Assembly: GCF_024868665.1 (NCBI RefSeq)
Contig: NC_079895.1
Location: 8,501,069-8,565,068, forward strand
Reading direction: 5' to 3'
Length of the DNA: 64,000 nt
DNA from: Triplophysa rosa
Lineage: Eukaryota > Chordata > Actinopteri > Cypriniformes > Nemacheilidae
The notes under the pieces: generated by a model
Told to the model about the DNA's origin: nothing
What the model saw: the letters and a program-made list of their open reading frames with translations, nothing else
The model's database searches: none
Made by a program: the position numbers and the translations under genes
Shown: one piece after another, positions 24,701 to 36,312 of the stretch
Numbering within the stretch: position 1 is the stretch's first letter
How the letters are laid out: every line of letters starts with the position of its first letter

Positions 24701-27700
24701 TCTTTCCTACCGTCAAATTTCAAATTGTCATGGAAGTTTGGATCCAGGGCTGTTCTTTTGTTTTTCCTCTCGATTCTCGCCCGGTTCTCCTCGTAGTACC
24801 AGCTTTTGTTCTCATTAAAGGTCATAAAGAGAAGGACAAACTCTCTTCTATCCATAGCTGGTTTAACCAATGTTCCCTTTCTACAGATAAGAAGAGGTCC
24901 AATCAGCCCAGAGTTTATATCTCTCTCCTGTGAAAGAAATGAATTTAATGGTCAATGATAATGAACACATTTTATACACTCATTACAAAAAATCATTTGC
25001 ATTGACAAATAACCCAACGTTGATGATTCATGCCTGGATCTAAACCATCACCATCATCATACAAACAAACATATTGTCTCTGTTCTTCCAAAACCTTGGA
25101 TGTCCAAATTTACAGTTTTTCATGAAGTGAAAAAAACGTACTTTTTCAGTGATTAAATAGTGTGTTGTCAAGTTGACGAGCACTTTTTAATATTTTTTTA
25201 TTGGTTAGATATTTGCAAAACCCAGTGACAAACATAAAGAGGACTAATAATAATGATTTATGGCAAAATCTAAAAATCGCAAAATATGTAGATTCAAAGT
25301 TTTCATAAGGACAGCAGTGATATGAAGAAATACTAATGCTTACAGGGTTCACTCCAGAGTAGTATGTCCACGTTCGACAGTCAGATTCATTGTTTTGTGG
25401 TACAGATTTAGGATTTATAGTCCACATGTAAACAAAAGAGCTGTTGGGTTGAACTGCATCGTCTTGCTTGTACCAGTAAGGCGACTGATCATCGTAACTC
25501 AAACCTTCCATTTGTTTTAGATATGTCACCCCATTTGCATGCAGAGAGTATGGACGACTGGCACGGTTTCTGAAAAATATCTACAATAACACAGACAACA
25601 TTGGGAATGTAGTTGCAAAGTTTCACATACTATATTTTGTTTGTGCAGATTGGATGGCATACCATAATAGTCTGATCAACTTCAGCTTTAATGACCGGAC
25701 CCAGAATACCCAAATGTTCGTCCATTTCTCCCCGGATGTCGCGGATGCTGAAAGTGATGTCCAAGTACTTCCTGAACACCACTTTTTTAAAAGCCGTGGG
25801 CCTCTCATTTAGATTTGATTTATCAAGCCTCCTTTGCAAAGGGAAAACAATTTCACAAAATACGATTTGATTGTTTTAGAAATGTAACATTTGTGATAAT
25901 GTGAATGTATGATGCTGGGAATACCTTTGGCCATAGCCAGCATAATCCCATTCCTCCTCATCTGCTGCGATAAAATAGGTCCTGGTATCTTTGTCCTCAG
26001 CCTTCTTTAAGAAATGCTGAGATGTCGTGTCAAACGCCATGTTCTGAACATCTACCGATTTGCTATAAGGATCCATGTACTCCACAAATTCATATTCTTC
26101 TGATTTGTCAGGAAACCCAATGTCATTTTCCTGCTCTTGTTTTGGAACATATAAGTCATAATCGTTGAAATCCCGTCTTGGCACTCCTATGACAATGGCC
26201 TTGCTCATCAGGTCCTCCTCACTTGAAACAGGTCTGGTTCCCCTTGGACTGAAAACGGCAGGTCCAAAACCTCGTGGAGACGGACCCAATGGAGACATCT
26301 CAGAAAGGGCTTGTGGTTTATACTCTTTCCTCTTCTTCGTCTTCATGGCATGACCTTTTCTGGGCTTCACTGGCTTGTGAACTACCTTTTTTTTCTTTTT
26401 TGGACTTTGGACTGCATTATTTGTTTTTGCTGCCGGCTCATCTGTGATGTATTTCTTTACATGATCAGGGATTTCCATAGCAATCAGTTTATGTGTGCTC
26501 TCATAACCCCAGTGTTCTTCATCTGGGTTGAGAGGAGAGGTGAGTAAAACCTCACTGTGGTTGTTTTTCAGATAGATGACCACTTCTTCGATACTATCTT
26601 CAGTAATACTTTCTGAGCTGTTCGTAGATGAAACATTGACGGAAATATTCATATTGTCTAAATGGAAGAGCAATGATGCATTATTGAGAATTTCGCTATT
26701 AGATTCCAACGTTTCATGAATTTTTGATGAAGTTGTGTTTGGGCTGACAGTGCTGTTTCTGGATGGCATGGAAACATTGAGGTATGGTGTAGAAAAAGTG
26801 CTCTCAATTTCAGAGTTCATCAGAGAATAAACCTCATTGGAATCATTCCCCCGTGTGCTCCCGAGTTCCTCAATGCCTGTTGTGTTTGCAGTTGGATCAC
26901 CAGTGTTCTCAAAAAGCTCTAGTGTGGTGTTCTTGAGAAATGCTGGTGAGATATCGTCCTTGGAAATTTCCAAGGTTTGCTGACTATCTAGTAGCAGAAA
27001 ATACTCTTCTGGTTCTGAGGCGTTGGAGAGAGAGTCAGAACTAGGAACGTTGTAAATGAAGATGTGGCCTGAAGCATCACTGTTAACATCCGCAATGTCG
27101 GTGCTATTTACATCTGTTTTGTTTAGCTTAAAATGTTCTGAGGTTTGGTTTAAAAAAATTTCTTCAGTTGAATTTAAAGATCGTCTACCATCCTTTATGG
27201 TGATATTTCTCTTACCATCACTGGTGTTCAAGGAGACACCGTGTGTTTCATTCATTGGTTCTACCAGCGTTATGTTTCTCAGATTATTTGGAAGATGAGT
27301 GGTATTAGTAGAAACACTGTCTGTTTCATTCGTCATCTCGAGTGATACATTTTCATAGAGACTGAATGATGAAATTACTATAGAGGCATTTCGGACAATT
27401 GCTGGAAAATAAGTTGCATTTGTTGCAATGTTTCGCTTTACTTGGAAATGTGATTTAATGCTGTCTGTGCCATTGCTTGCCATGATCTCTGAATCAGAAT
27501 CAAAAGAACTGGTCATGTATTGTGATGCATCTACTGTGCTTTCATTCGTAATACTTTGATTCGAAATATGTTTCTTATCCAAACCAGCCGAATCAACTGA
27601 TAAATGATGAGCCACAGTCTGATTGGAGGAGGCTGAAGTAGCATTATGTGATTTATCCACTTCCTCAGCAGTCGGAAAGATACCATCATCATGATCTAGA

Positions 27701-30700
27701 AACGAAAGATCCAGAGGCTCAACATCCAGATTTTTTAACGTCCTCAGACCAAGAAGATCAGCAAAGTATTCAGTTTCTTCGTCAACCACATTAGGGTTTG
27801 TTGAGTTTGCCGTTTCATTTGTAGTTTCATTGACGGATGAATTAACAGCTGAGTTCTGGTTTCTAAACGACCTCATGCCAAGAAGCCCAGCAAAGTAGTC
27901 GGTATCTTCGTCAACCACATTAGGGTTTGTTGACTTTGCTGTTTCTTTTAACATTTCATTGATGGATGGAGGTTTCAATACGGTGAATTTATCAGGTATG
28001 TCATAATCGTATTCCATGACGTAATCTCTGAAGCATTCGAGATCCTTGAATTTCACCCTCATTCCTTTATTGGAATCGTGAGAGTTCATGGAGGCTAAAA
28101 GCCAAAGACCTATAAAACAGAGGATGCCAAAGTTTTATTCATAGTTCTTTTTTTATGTTAGAAACCCACAGACCTTCTGATAGTTAGGATAATGATTTAA
28201 AAAAACATATTGGCAGAGGAATTATTTAAAATATTTATTCAGTATATGTATTGTTATGTTTTAAAAAGTCTGAAACACAATTATTGTGCACCATGGCCTG
28301 CTGTGGCCTATGCTTTTATGTAATATTTAGATACTCACCTATATTAACCATGTTCATACTAATAGTTTCTCCAGTCATGGGAAAGAGACCGAGCATGTCC
28401 TCTTCCCTGTTTTTCAGCTCAAATGTATGTCCATAAAAAGTTGCGGTCTGGATATAATCCTGTTCCCCAACACTGGACACATGCCACGTCACAATTTCAC
28501 CATGACAAAATCCCAGTTCTTGGCCACTTTCATACACGTAACCATTGATTGCTGTAAAAAATGATGCAATAAATCTATACACTCTTAAAATGCTGGGTCA
28601 TTTTTAACTCAGCATTGGGTCAAAAAGGGAAAAACCTAGCCGCTGGGTTAATTCAAAGATATTAATATTAACAAGATGCGTCACTGCCATTGAAATGAAT
28701 GGGGAGGAACGCAACGCTCATTATGGCCGCCCTAGCGAAGCTTTGTGCATGTGTTGTTTTTAAAGCAACATGAAAAAGAATGTTTTTTAAGCGCAGTTTG
28801 ATCATAGGAAACAAACGTTATGGTACAGTTTACGTCGTTTTTAAATATTGTTTTTAAATGTGTCTTTTAATTGGGAGATTTTAGCCGGTGATTGTAGAAA
28901 TTTCAGTATTCCCCATTCAGGTCTTGTTTGAATTACGTAATAATCGCCTGGGAGCGCGTTGCAAACATGGCCGCCGAGTGGCACGACTTCCCTAAACGGA
29001 CTTTGGTTAAATTAACCCAGAAAATGTAATGTTTGACCCAACAATGGGTTTAAACAACCCAGCATTTTGGGATGAAACAAAAATGTAAGTTGTAAGGGTT
29101 GTAAGGTCAATACAGGAAAATACTGTACTCACTATGCATAACATTTGATTTGCAGAATTCTGGATCTTCTCTTTTGACCTTTGTAGGATCACTAAAGTAG
29201 GTGTTGATATTCTCATCAATGTACCAGCTCTTGTTCTCATCAAAAACTGAAAACATGGCATGTTGTTCTTTGTCTGCTTTTAGCTAAAAAAAAAAAGTTA
29301 AAAAATCTGAATAATTTAACATTTAATATTTATAATATTACAAATTCCATACTTTTGTACATACTTTGCAATATTCAATAAAATACAAACATTTTAATAA
29401 TCAACATTTTCCTCAGCTCTGTCTGCCACACAAATAATTAGCTGAAATATTGTATAGTATGAGGCACCATACATTTGTTGCCAACTGTTTAAAACAGTCT
29501 TTAAACTAATAGCACATCAGGGGTGCCATAAAATGCTATTGTATTAAAACTTTAATTTGATTTCAATTCAGTGGCCTGATATAATATAAATAGAAAACAG
29601 TTACCTGGACATTCTTTTTGTTGAGAGACTGACTCTTACATATCAGCAGAGGACCTACAAGACCAGAAGCAATGTCTCTAGGTGTGTCGACTGCACTGTG
29701 GTACATCCTTGTAAGACACCTTGAGTCACTGTCTGTTGGCACATCTTCCTCCCCCACATTCCATACATATGTGTAGGTCTCCCCAGGCTGGATGCCATGC
29801 GTCTGGTTCCCTTTAAAATGAAAGTTGAATGACCTCATCTAAATACATTTTATTCTATTTATACAAATATACTTTTTATTTGGTGACTTGGAGGAAAGAA
29901 AATGAGAAAGAAATATATTTGGGTGAAGATCGATTTGGACTAACCTCCCTCAGGATAACTGGCTCCTTCTGCTGATTTATCAATGGTCAGTCCATGAGGA
30001 TAGATGCTATATGAACGCGATGCTTTGTTTTTAAAGACAATCTATGAAAACAAATTAAAATGGTATGCAACATTTAAAAGGTCTGTTTACCTTTAATACT
30101 AAAGTAACAGCTAAAAATCAATTAACGTGATAAATGTACCTTTATGACATCTCTGATTTGTGCTCTTATCACAGGGCCCAGAATGCCAAGTTCCTTTTTT
30201 CTTTGCTTATCTTCTGCTCTTTCTTTAAATGTGCCGTCTTTGTACTGTGTAAACACAGCTTTTTTGTATTTTTTACCAATGCGATGAGGCCCCTGTTTTA
30301 AATATTTCATGCGGAAATCCCTAAGTGAAAAACATTGGAAATAAACTTGAGAATGGAGCTCACACAAGCATCCAGTTTCTATTGATAAATCATCATGACA
30401 CAGAATTTTCTGGATACCCATCCATGTTTTCTGGCATATTTGGTGCATAATCCCAGATGATCTCTTCTGCTGCTATAAAATAAGTCCACTCTTGACTTTC
30501 CTCCCTCTCTTGGATGGTTAACCTTCTTTTAGGTGCTGGGAACTTTTCACATGTCCTGATATTCAGGTAACCGTGCAAACCAGCTACAGAAAACAAAATC
30601 TCTTAGTAGTGATGCTCACATTTGAGGCTTTCAACACTCACTTTTGACAAGTAGAAACTTAAGCATTAAGCTATGAAATAAAACCTATACTATACAGCAT

Positions 30701-32949
30701 AGCTTTGAGAATCTGATAGACATTTTATGTGTTTCATTCATGAACCTCGTGGTGTTTCTGGCAGATTTACCTTCCAAGTGCCTGCTAATGTAAGAGGAGA
30801 AAAGCCAGCGGCCGGGGTGGACAGCAGTCATACTGGCACTAGTGGCAGTGCCACTAATAATGCCAACGGCTGAGGTTTTGTGTCCATATTGCAGAAGAAC
30901 TTGACCATTGAAGTGCACAGAGAAGAGCTCTGGCTCTGAACTCATAGCCAGCAGGTGCCAGCTGACTTTAGAGTGAGCACAGATGCCAAGATCTGGAGAA
31001 CGCAAGAAACAGTCCTACACATAAGCAGCTATTAGAAAGAAGAAAATAATGTTTGTATACAAGTATATAATAAACCAACCAGGTACAGATCCATTTGTAT
31101 AGCCATTGATGGTGTATTTCATGTTCTGCGCTTGTGGAGGGCCGCCAGTGCTGTACCAGCTCTTGTTTTCATCAAACACACCAAACAACAGCACAGCCTC
31201 CTGATGGAAATGAATCTGATTTCCAGAGTCGTCTAGCGCACCTTTGAGAAAAACATAGATTTAAACTCCTTACATGGGCTTCGTAAAGAAGATAATGTAA
31301 AACAATCAGATTTTTTTAGATTAGACTAGATTCATAAGATTTCAAACAATTTAAATGAGCATATTTTAGTTATCTATTGTTTTAAAAAGTAATAGTTTAA
31401 TATTATTAATTCTACTTCATGTTTTAATAAAAGTAAAAAAAAGTGCCAAGAAAAGGGGATCCTTGGTAGGCTGTCTCTATGAATGAATCCCTTTGTCTTA
31501 AAAAAAACCCCTGTGTTCCAAAGTAACAGAGCTTACTTACTTTTGTAACTTCTTTATAAATACTGTTTCATGATATCATAACAATATATCTTTTGCTTAA
31601 CCTTTCTTGCAGATCAGCATTGTTCCAATCAGCCCTGTGTTGAAGTCTTTGACGATGTCAACGTGGGAGAGATACGTGTAGGTGATGCATGGGGGGTCCG
31701 CAGCCATAGGAGCCACCTCAGATGTTACCTCCCAATAGTACGTGTGCTCTTTTCCAGGCAAAATGACATCATCCTCTTTCTCATACAGTGAAGTGTTGTC
31801 AAAGTATAAAGATCCTAATGGAAACATAAACGTTCTTGAAAAAGAAGCAGCTTCACTATAAATGTGTGGGTTCAGTATGAACATATGAAATAAACAAAAT
31901 GTTTATTTACAAAATTTTTAACTTCAGGTATGATGATTCAGCAGCCTGCTTTGGACTTAGGTACAGCCCGTCGTTGATTTGTCTCTTGGGTTAATATTTT
32001 CAGAGAAATCAAACACAGCTGTTTGCATTGCTCAAGTTGTTTACACAACTAAATGACAAACACTCAAATAATCCATAATGTTCCCTAAGCAATAAAATGT
32101 ATCCAGCATCCAGAACAGTGTCTGTTTGTTACTGTACCGTACATGACAACACTGTAGCATTAATCATACTGTTACCACATTCATGACATCAGTATACACA
32201 CCCTCTGACTGCTTGCCGTAAGCAATGCCATGTGGGTGGATGCTGCAAGGACGATCGGCCATGTTCCTAAATGTAACAATAATTGTGTCACCCTCTTGTC
32301 CTCGCAACGTTGGCCCAAGTAACCCTAGAAAATGCATTATAAAACCTTCTGTTTGTACAGGATTGTTTTAATTATGATTTATAACATTATGTATAAGATA
32401 AAAATGTGCAATACATTCTGTAGTACTTAAATCATAGATTTCAGTGTTAAAATGTTTAAAATACCTGAGGACAAGGGTTGTGCTTTAGCCTTTGTAAATC
32501 CTGCATCATACTCCCTGTATACTATTTTTCTATACGTTGGTATAACACTGGAATACAATAAAACACATACCAGTATCGTGAAACATGAAAAAATAATTAA
32601 TAATAAAAATATAAATATAAACAAGTTGGATGTACTCTTAACGTTTTCTTCAGTACCACATTTTTTCATATACACATTTTCAGGTTTTATATAAAAATAT
32701 TGTCCTTGCTCATAAAATCAATCAAACATTTTTTAGGAGTACTGCTTTTCAGTTCTAGTTATTTGAGAAAAATGTTTCTATATCATCATAGTATTCGTTT
32801 TCATACCTTTGCTGTACATCAGACGTGTAATCCCAGTCAACATTAATAGCTGCAATGTAATAGCGTCTTTCCACAGCTGTCGCACAATGAGACAGGATTG
32901 CCAGAAGGGCCAAACCATATGGAGCCCCTGGCCAGGAGCAGAGCTGCAT
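21732..32949 (-). CDS. f5: Coagulation factor V, complete coding region
   Basis: Factor V is the secreted, thrombin-activated cofactor of factor Xa in prothrombinase. Domain order A1-A2-B-A3-C1-C2 over 25 coding exons, the human number: 32949-32807, 32547-32465, 32324-32202, 31814-31602, 31241-31080, 30992-30771, 30583-30418, 30320-30140, 30041-29945, 29810-29605, 29283-29133, 28551-28339, 28109-25925, 25831-25663, 25580-25344, 24927-24711, 24537-24358, 24276-24160, 24090-24019, 23942-23857, 23776-23621, 22637-22493, 22393-22242, 22155-21973, 21878-21732. All phases agree; about 2001 residues (human 2224). The ATG at 32949 begins a signal peptide ending near SHCATA; an upstream in-frame TTG is not used as start. 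VFDENKSWY copies mark the A domains and LLGCDFE ends C2. The donor at 23620 is GC rather than GT. AATAAA overlaps the stop codon; another signal lies near 21447. Not F8: exon pattern and B-domain motifs fit F5. Confidence 0.97.
22692..23586. mobile_element. hAT-type palindromic MITE in f5 intron
   Basis: An 895-bp element with termini TAGGGGTGTAA / TTACACCCCTA and identical 8-bp flanks TTCAACAT (22684-22691 and 23587-23594), as expected for hAT. The arms mirror each other over hundreds of bases, including the GGTTCGGTACGAATA block near each end, AGCTGGCATGTTC, and an inner mirror around TTTTATGCTTAAATTATGCC. The left arm carries extra AT-rich sequence (about 22925-23100). There is no transposase frame. 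It lies in the f5 intron between the exons at 23621 and 22637. Confidence 0.88.
25925..28109 (-). other. f5: f5 large exon: end of A2, whole B domain, start of A3
   Basis: This 2185-nt exon is the counterpart of human F5 exon 13. In order: the A2 end ([13 protein letters not shown]...), two copies of an acidic stretch plus cleavage-like motif (LLGMR|SFRN with Arg codon at 27871-27873; LLGLR|TLKN with Arg at 27742-27744), about 480 residues with about 34 N-glycosylation sequons, a lysine-rich basic region (about 26311-26410), a SPR|GFG motif matching the human Arg1018 thrombin site (Arg at 26272-26274), an acidic region ([12 protein letters not shown]) and the A3 start ([12 protein letters not shown]). 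The nonapeptide tandem repeats of the human B domain are absent, which makes this B domain shorter. Confidence 0.85.
28585..29073. mobile_element. MITE with AAAATGCTGGGT ends, in f5 intron
   Basis: The left end CTTAAAATGCTGGGTCATTT and right end ACAACCCAGCATTTTGG form imperfect inverted repeats about 490 bp apart; CATTGGGT/ACCCAACAATG words repeat further in. No open frame is recognised. A target duplication is not clear, so the exact edges are approximate. Confidence 0.65.
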
Positions 32950-34095
32950 ATCTGACAATGAAAGTCCAGGTAATGGACTGTTCTGAAGTGCAGGGAATTA
33001 TGAACTTCCAGAGAAACGTCAGTGTGAGCTTTATCCCCCCCCCCACTCCTTATTACACAAATACAAACACGCACACATCACAGCGACGTGTTTAAACACT
33101 TTGTTCTGGGAAGCGTACTATCATTATCTATACTGATATAAAAGAATAAAACTGAATCTTCTTGATTTTGTACAGTTGTTAATACTATGAAGCTTTTTTG
33201 ACAATGAAAATCTTTTTGTATTTTTTAAATTGTGACTACATGTTCTGTTGAAGAGAAAAAGTTTCTCTCTAGCTAGCACATACACATTTGTCATTGCCAG
33301 TTGAATCCCTCCCAGTGTAAATACTGGCAGACGACTTAAATGTCCTTTAAAAACTTGTTTTGAGACAGGCAAGGTAACTTAGTTGCTGAATGGCTGATAT
33401 TTAAAATGAAGATTCTGTTTTGTAGCTTTACTGTACTGTAAATGTAATGATAGTGAAAAATAAACAAAATGGAACTGACCTTCAGTTTTTTAAACCCAGA
33501 CAACAATTTCATTATTAGGGATTTAAACATAATCCCTTATTTCCTTCTATTTGTTTTGAGAATGAGCCTGACTCCACAGCCTGACTTCACTAACTGGATG
33601 TGCACACAATAATAAAAATTGTTATCATGAGCTTTATGTCACATTGCACATGAACTGCATATTTTCCTTAAAGATGTTTGGATAAATAGATCTGCTTGGA
33701 ATGACAAATATTCTCCTACTGTTTTTAGACAGTTACAGAAAAACAGTCTGATATATCATAAAAACAAACTGCCCATAGAAACGTGACAAGAAATTGTGTC
33801 TGGGGTTTGAGCTGAAAAGAAGGCATCAATACACTCAATTATTCAGTAATTAATTCAAAACTACTCACGGAACCAACAAAAAAAACCACCAAAAGTTTAG
33901 AGCTTTAAAAACGAAAGAACAGGGTTTTTATATTGCATTTTCAATAGGTAGTAGTCGTTTCTTTTACATTCTATTTTATTTTCCTAATCAGAAATATTAA
34001 TAGTGCATTTCTTATATCAAAATAAATGTTTGTGTTTGATGTCAAACATACAATCTCACACACAGCTCTCAAGTCGAATTTACTAACTCTACTAT

Positions 34096-34215
34096 TGTGA
34101 AGGTCCTGCCTATAGCCGCGTAGCCACGCAATGACGTAGCGTCTTCGTTGTACGCATGCTCACAGATGCGGAAGCAGTGGGCAGGTTGTATGTTGGCGTG
34201 AGCACATATGGACAG
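34096..34215 (+). promoter_or_regulatory. slc35a5: Candidate slc35a5 promoter / 5' non-coding exon
   Basis: A CpG-rich island in AT-rich DNA, with AATGACGTAGC (CRE/ATF-like) at about 34130 and TACGCATGCTCA (NRF1-like) at about 34151, ending in a donor ACAG|GTAAAT at 34215/34216. slc35a5 needs an upstream leader exon because its first coding exon has an acceptor (TCCTAG) 16 bases before the ATG. No transcript supports this directly. Confidence 0.4.
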
Positions 34216-34576
34216 GTAAATAAAACAACTTAACATTTCTTTATTTCTGCATTTTCTTCCTGCATTTTATAAAAGACATGTCGTAAAAAACAGATAGTAG
34301 AGCTTAGTGATGGTGAAATGAAGCTTTGCGAAGCATCGAGGCTTAGCCCTCAAGTGAGGTGAAAAAGAATCAATAAATGGAACAAAACAACATTTTTATG
34401 AATGTGCTTCGATCAGCATATGCAGTTATTCACAAAAACTTTTGTCTTAGTCCTGTAAGTTTATAAGCGAGGCTCATGTAGACGTACATGGCAAAATGAA
34501 AGAAAATTATTGTATAACTGTGACGTGATTGTGAACTGGGGACTTTAGAAAAATCTAAAGATTTCTATTAAGGAAC

Positions 34577-35166
34577 AGTGATGTATAAAGTACATGAAAA
34601 CAATACTTGAGTAAAAGTACAAATATCTTGCCAGAAAATTACTTTGCTAGAAGTGAAAGTAACCTTTTAGAATATGATTTGAGTAAAAGTCTTAAAGTAA
34701 CAGATAAATATTGTACTTAAGTATCAAAAGTACTTCTTATATGAAATATTCTGAAGTATTTAAAGTAAAGTTCAAGCAAACGTTGTTAAAAAAAATTTTT
34801 TTTAGCATAAAGATCAAAAATGGTGCTTACATAGAAATGTACAACTGAAAAAGCTCTGACTCAAGCTCAGTAGTTTTCTGGAACAACATGTTGCCAAATT
34901 GCTAAACTATCAAAATACAAGTTCAGAAACCACATCTTTATAACTTTACTTTATAAATTATAAGTACAGGTATTTTTATAAGTATACAGTTCTGTTTCTA
35001 TGCTTTTATTTTGTAGTAACGAACATGCTTAGGGGAAATGTATCAGAGTAAAAGTATACATTTTGTTCAGGAAATGTAGTGGACTAAAAGCAAATGTCTG
35101 CCGAAATATAAAGTAATATTACGGAAAAATTCGAAGTATTTTTACTTCATTACATTACAACACTGT
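34577..35166. mobile_element. Nested 590-bp MITE with TAAGGAAC duplication
   Basis: Starts AGTGATGTATAAAGTAC and ends with the near-complement TACATTACAACACTGT. Identical TAAGGAAC lies on both sides (34569-34576 and 35167-35174). The interior is rich in GAGTAAAAGTAC-type words. The perfect 8-bp duplication, against the decayed duplication of the host element at 34316-36174, places this insertion later. Confidence 0.85.
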
Positions 35167-35317
35167 TAAGGAACCGGACGTGTTCAACAGTTACTTTTGC
35201 TGCCTTTGTGATATTCTTTCACACGTGACAGTTGTAGTTCCAATTCACTGACGTTACTGAAGCAAAAAAAGACAATAGAAACCTGCGGAACCCGCCTGGT
35301 CACCCGTCGGAGAAATC

Positions 35318-35525
35318 TGTGGCCACAGTTTTGTAATTCGTTCCCTCAGTTTAAAAAACCGTACTCACAGATTCTAAAACTGCTCCCTCAGTTTACCAAA
35401 TCGTGCTCACGGATTAATAAACCGTACCCATGATATTCAAATATGTGCCCTCAGTTTTTGAAAAACCCACAAATTCATAAACCTTGCGCACGCTTTCGCA
35501 ATCCGTTCCCACACTTTTGCAAATG
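35318..35525 (+). repeat. Degenerate 21-bp tandem array, about 10 units
   Basis: Units of 21 bp, for example CGTTCCCTCAGTTTAAAAAAC followed by CGTACTCACAGATTCTAAAAC in the next unit. The CCCTCAGTTT and CTCACAGATT types alternate, so the higher-order period is 42 bp. One unit near 35462 is shorter by about three bases. No coding frame explains it. Confidence 0.75.
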
Positions 35526-35572
35526 GAGAGGCTCAGAGATGATGTATTTTTGTATGCAAAACCCGGAAGCGA

Positions 35573-35688
35573 CTTACATTGCATTATCCTATACATTTGT
35601 TTCTAAGTATGTGCAATCCCCTGGGATCGAACCCACGACCTTGGCGTTGTTAGCGTCATGCTCTTACCACTGAGCTACAGGAACTACT
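35573..35688 (-). mobile_element. tRNA-like SINE fragment, minus orientation
   Basis: On the minus strand it reads GTAGCTCAGTGGTAAGAGCA (A box) and GGTTCGATCCC (B box), then GTTTCCTAGG-free AT-rich tail sequence. It matches the SINE segment in the palindromic arms at 2795-2945. It is not a functional tRNA gene: the tail is SINE-like and several stem positions mispair. Confidence 0.65.
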
Positions 35689-36312
35689 TCTTCAAGTCCT
35701 TGTGATCTTACATTACAAATAAACGATGTATCCTTTGCTGCCTTCAATGTCCCAGAATTCTATGCGTGTACTCGTGCGGGGAATGTGATTGGTCGAGCAG
35801 GGTCGAGTTTGAAAAAAAAAGGTGGCTAAGAAAGTGGCTGGAGCACAGTTTTTGTGTAAATAAAGTTCTATTTGGTCTTTTTACAACTTTCGATTGCATT
35901 TCTAGCGAGAAATTAGTATTGTAGTTTTAACATATTCGATTAGTATTCACAAAGGTGCCCTCTGTTTATATTTCAAACAGAATTCTGTTACGCTAGCCTG
36001 CCTCTGAAGGCTGACCGAATGTGTATCACGGAGCTGCCTTCATGCCCAAACGCTGCCCCGAAGTCACTGCCTCATGAGGCAACGAGGCAACAAGTCAGCT
36101 GCCTAAGCTTTTGGACGCAGCCCTCGATTTTTTTATACAAGCTTCGAAGCCTCGGTGTCAAACGTCACATCACTAGTAGGGCTGGTTGATGTTTATACTT
36201 CTTACTCATTACGAATGTTGCGAGCATAAAAATATTAATCATCATATTGTGTTAAGGTAATTTTGGACATATAACATTACAGTCATAAATTTGCTTGTTC
36301 ATAGATACTGTA

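Larger units (their letters stand above)
34316..36174. mobile_element. hAT-like element hosting nested insertions
   Basis: The left end AGTGATGGTGAAATGAAGC is mirrored by a right end complementary to AGTGATGTGACGTTTGACAC, with GCTTCGAAGC/GCATCGAGGC words inside both ends. Flanks AGTAGAGCT (34306-34314) and AGTAGGGCT (36175-36183) match at 8 of 9 bases, a slightly decayed target duplication. It contains a younger element (34577-35166), a tandem array and a SINE. No transposase frame is intact. Confidence 0.6.

Noticed and set aside
32950..32958. Upstream in-frame start of f5 at 32958
   Set aside because: The codon there is TTG; the first ATG in this frame is at 32949 and gives a normal signal peptide.
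35318..35525. CRISPR-like array
   Set aside because: Units are 21 bp, degenerate and contiguous with no spacers, in a vertebrate genome; it is a minisatellite.
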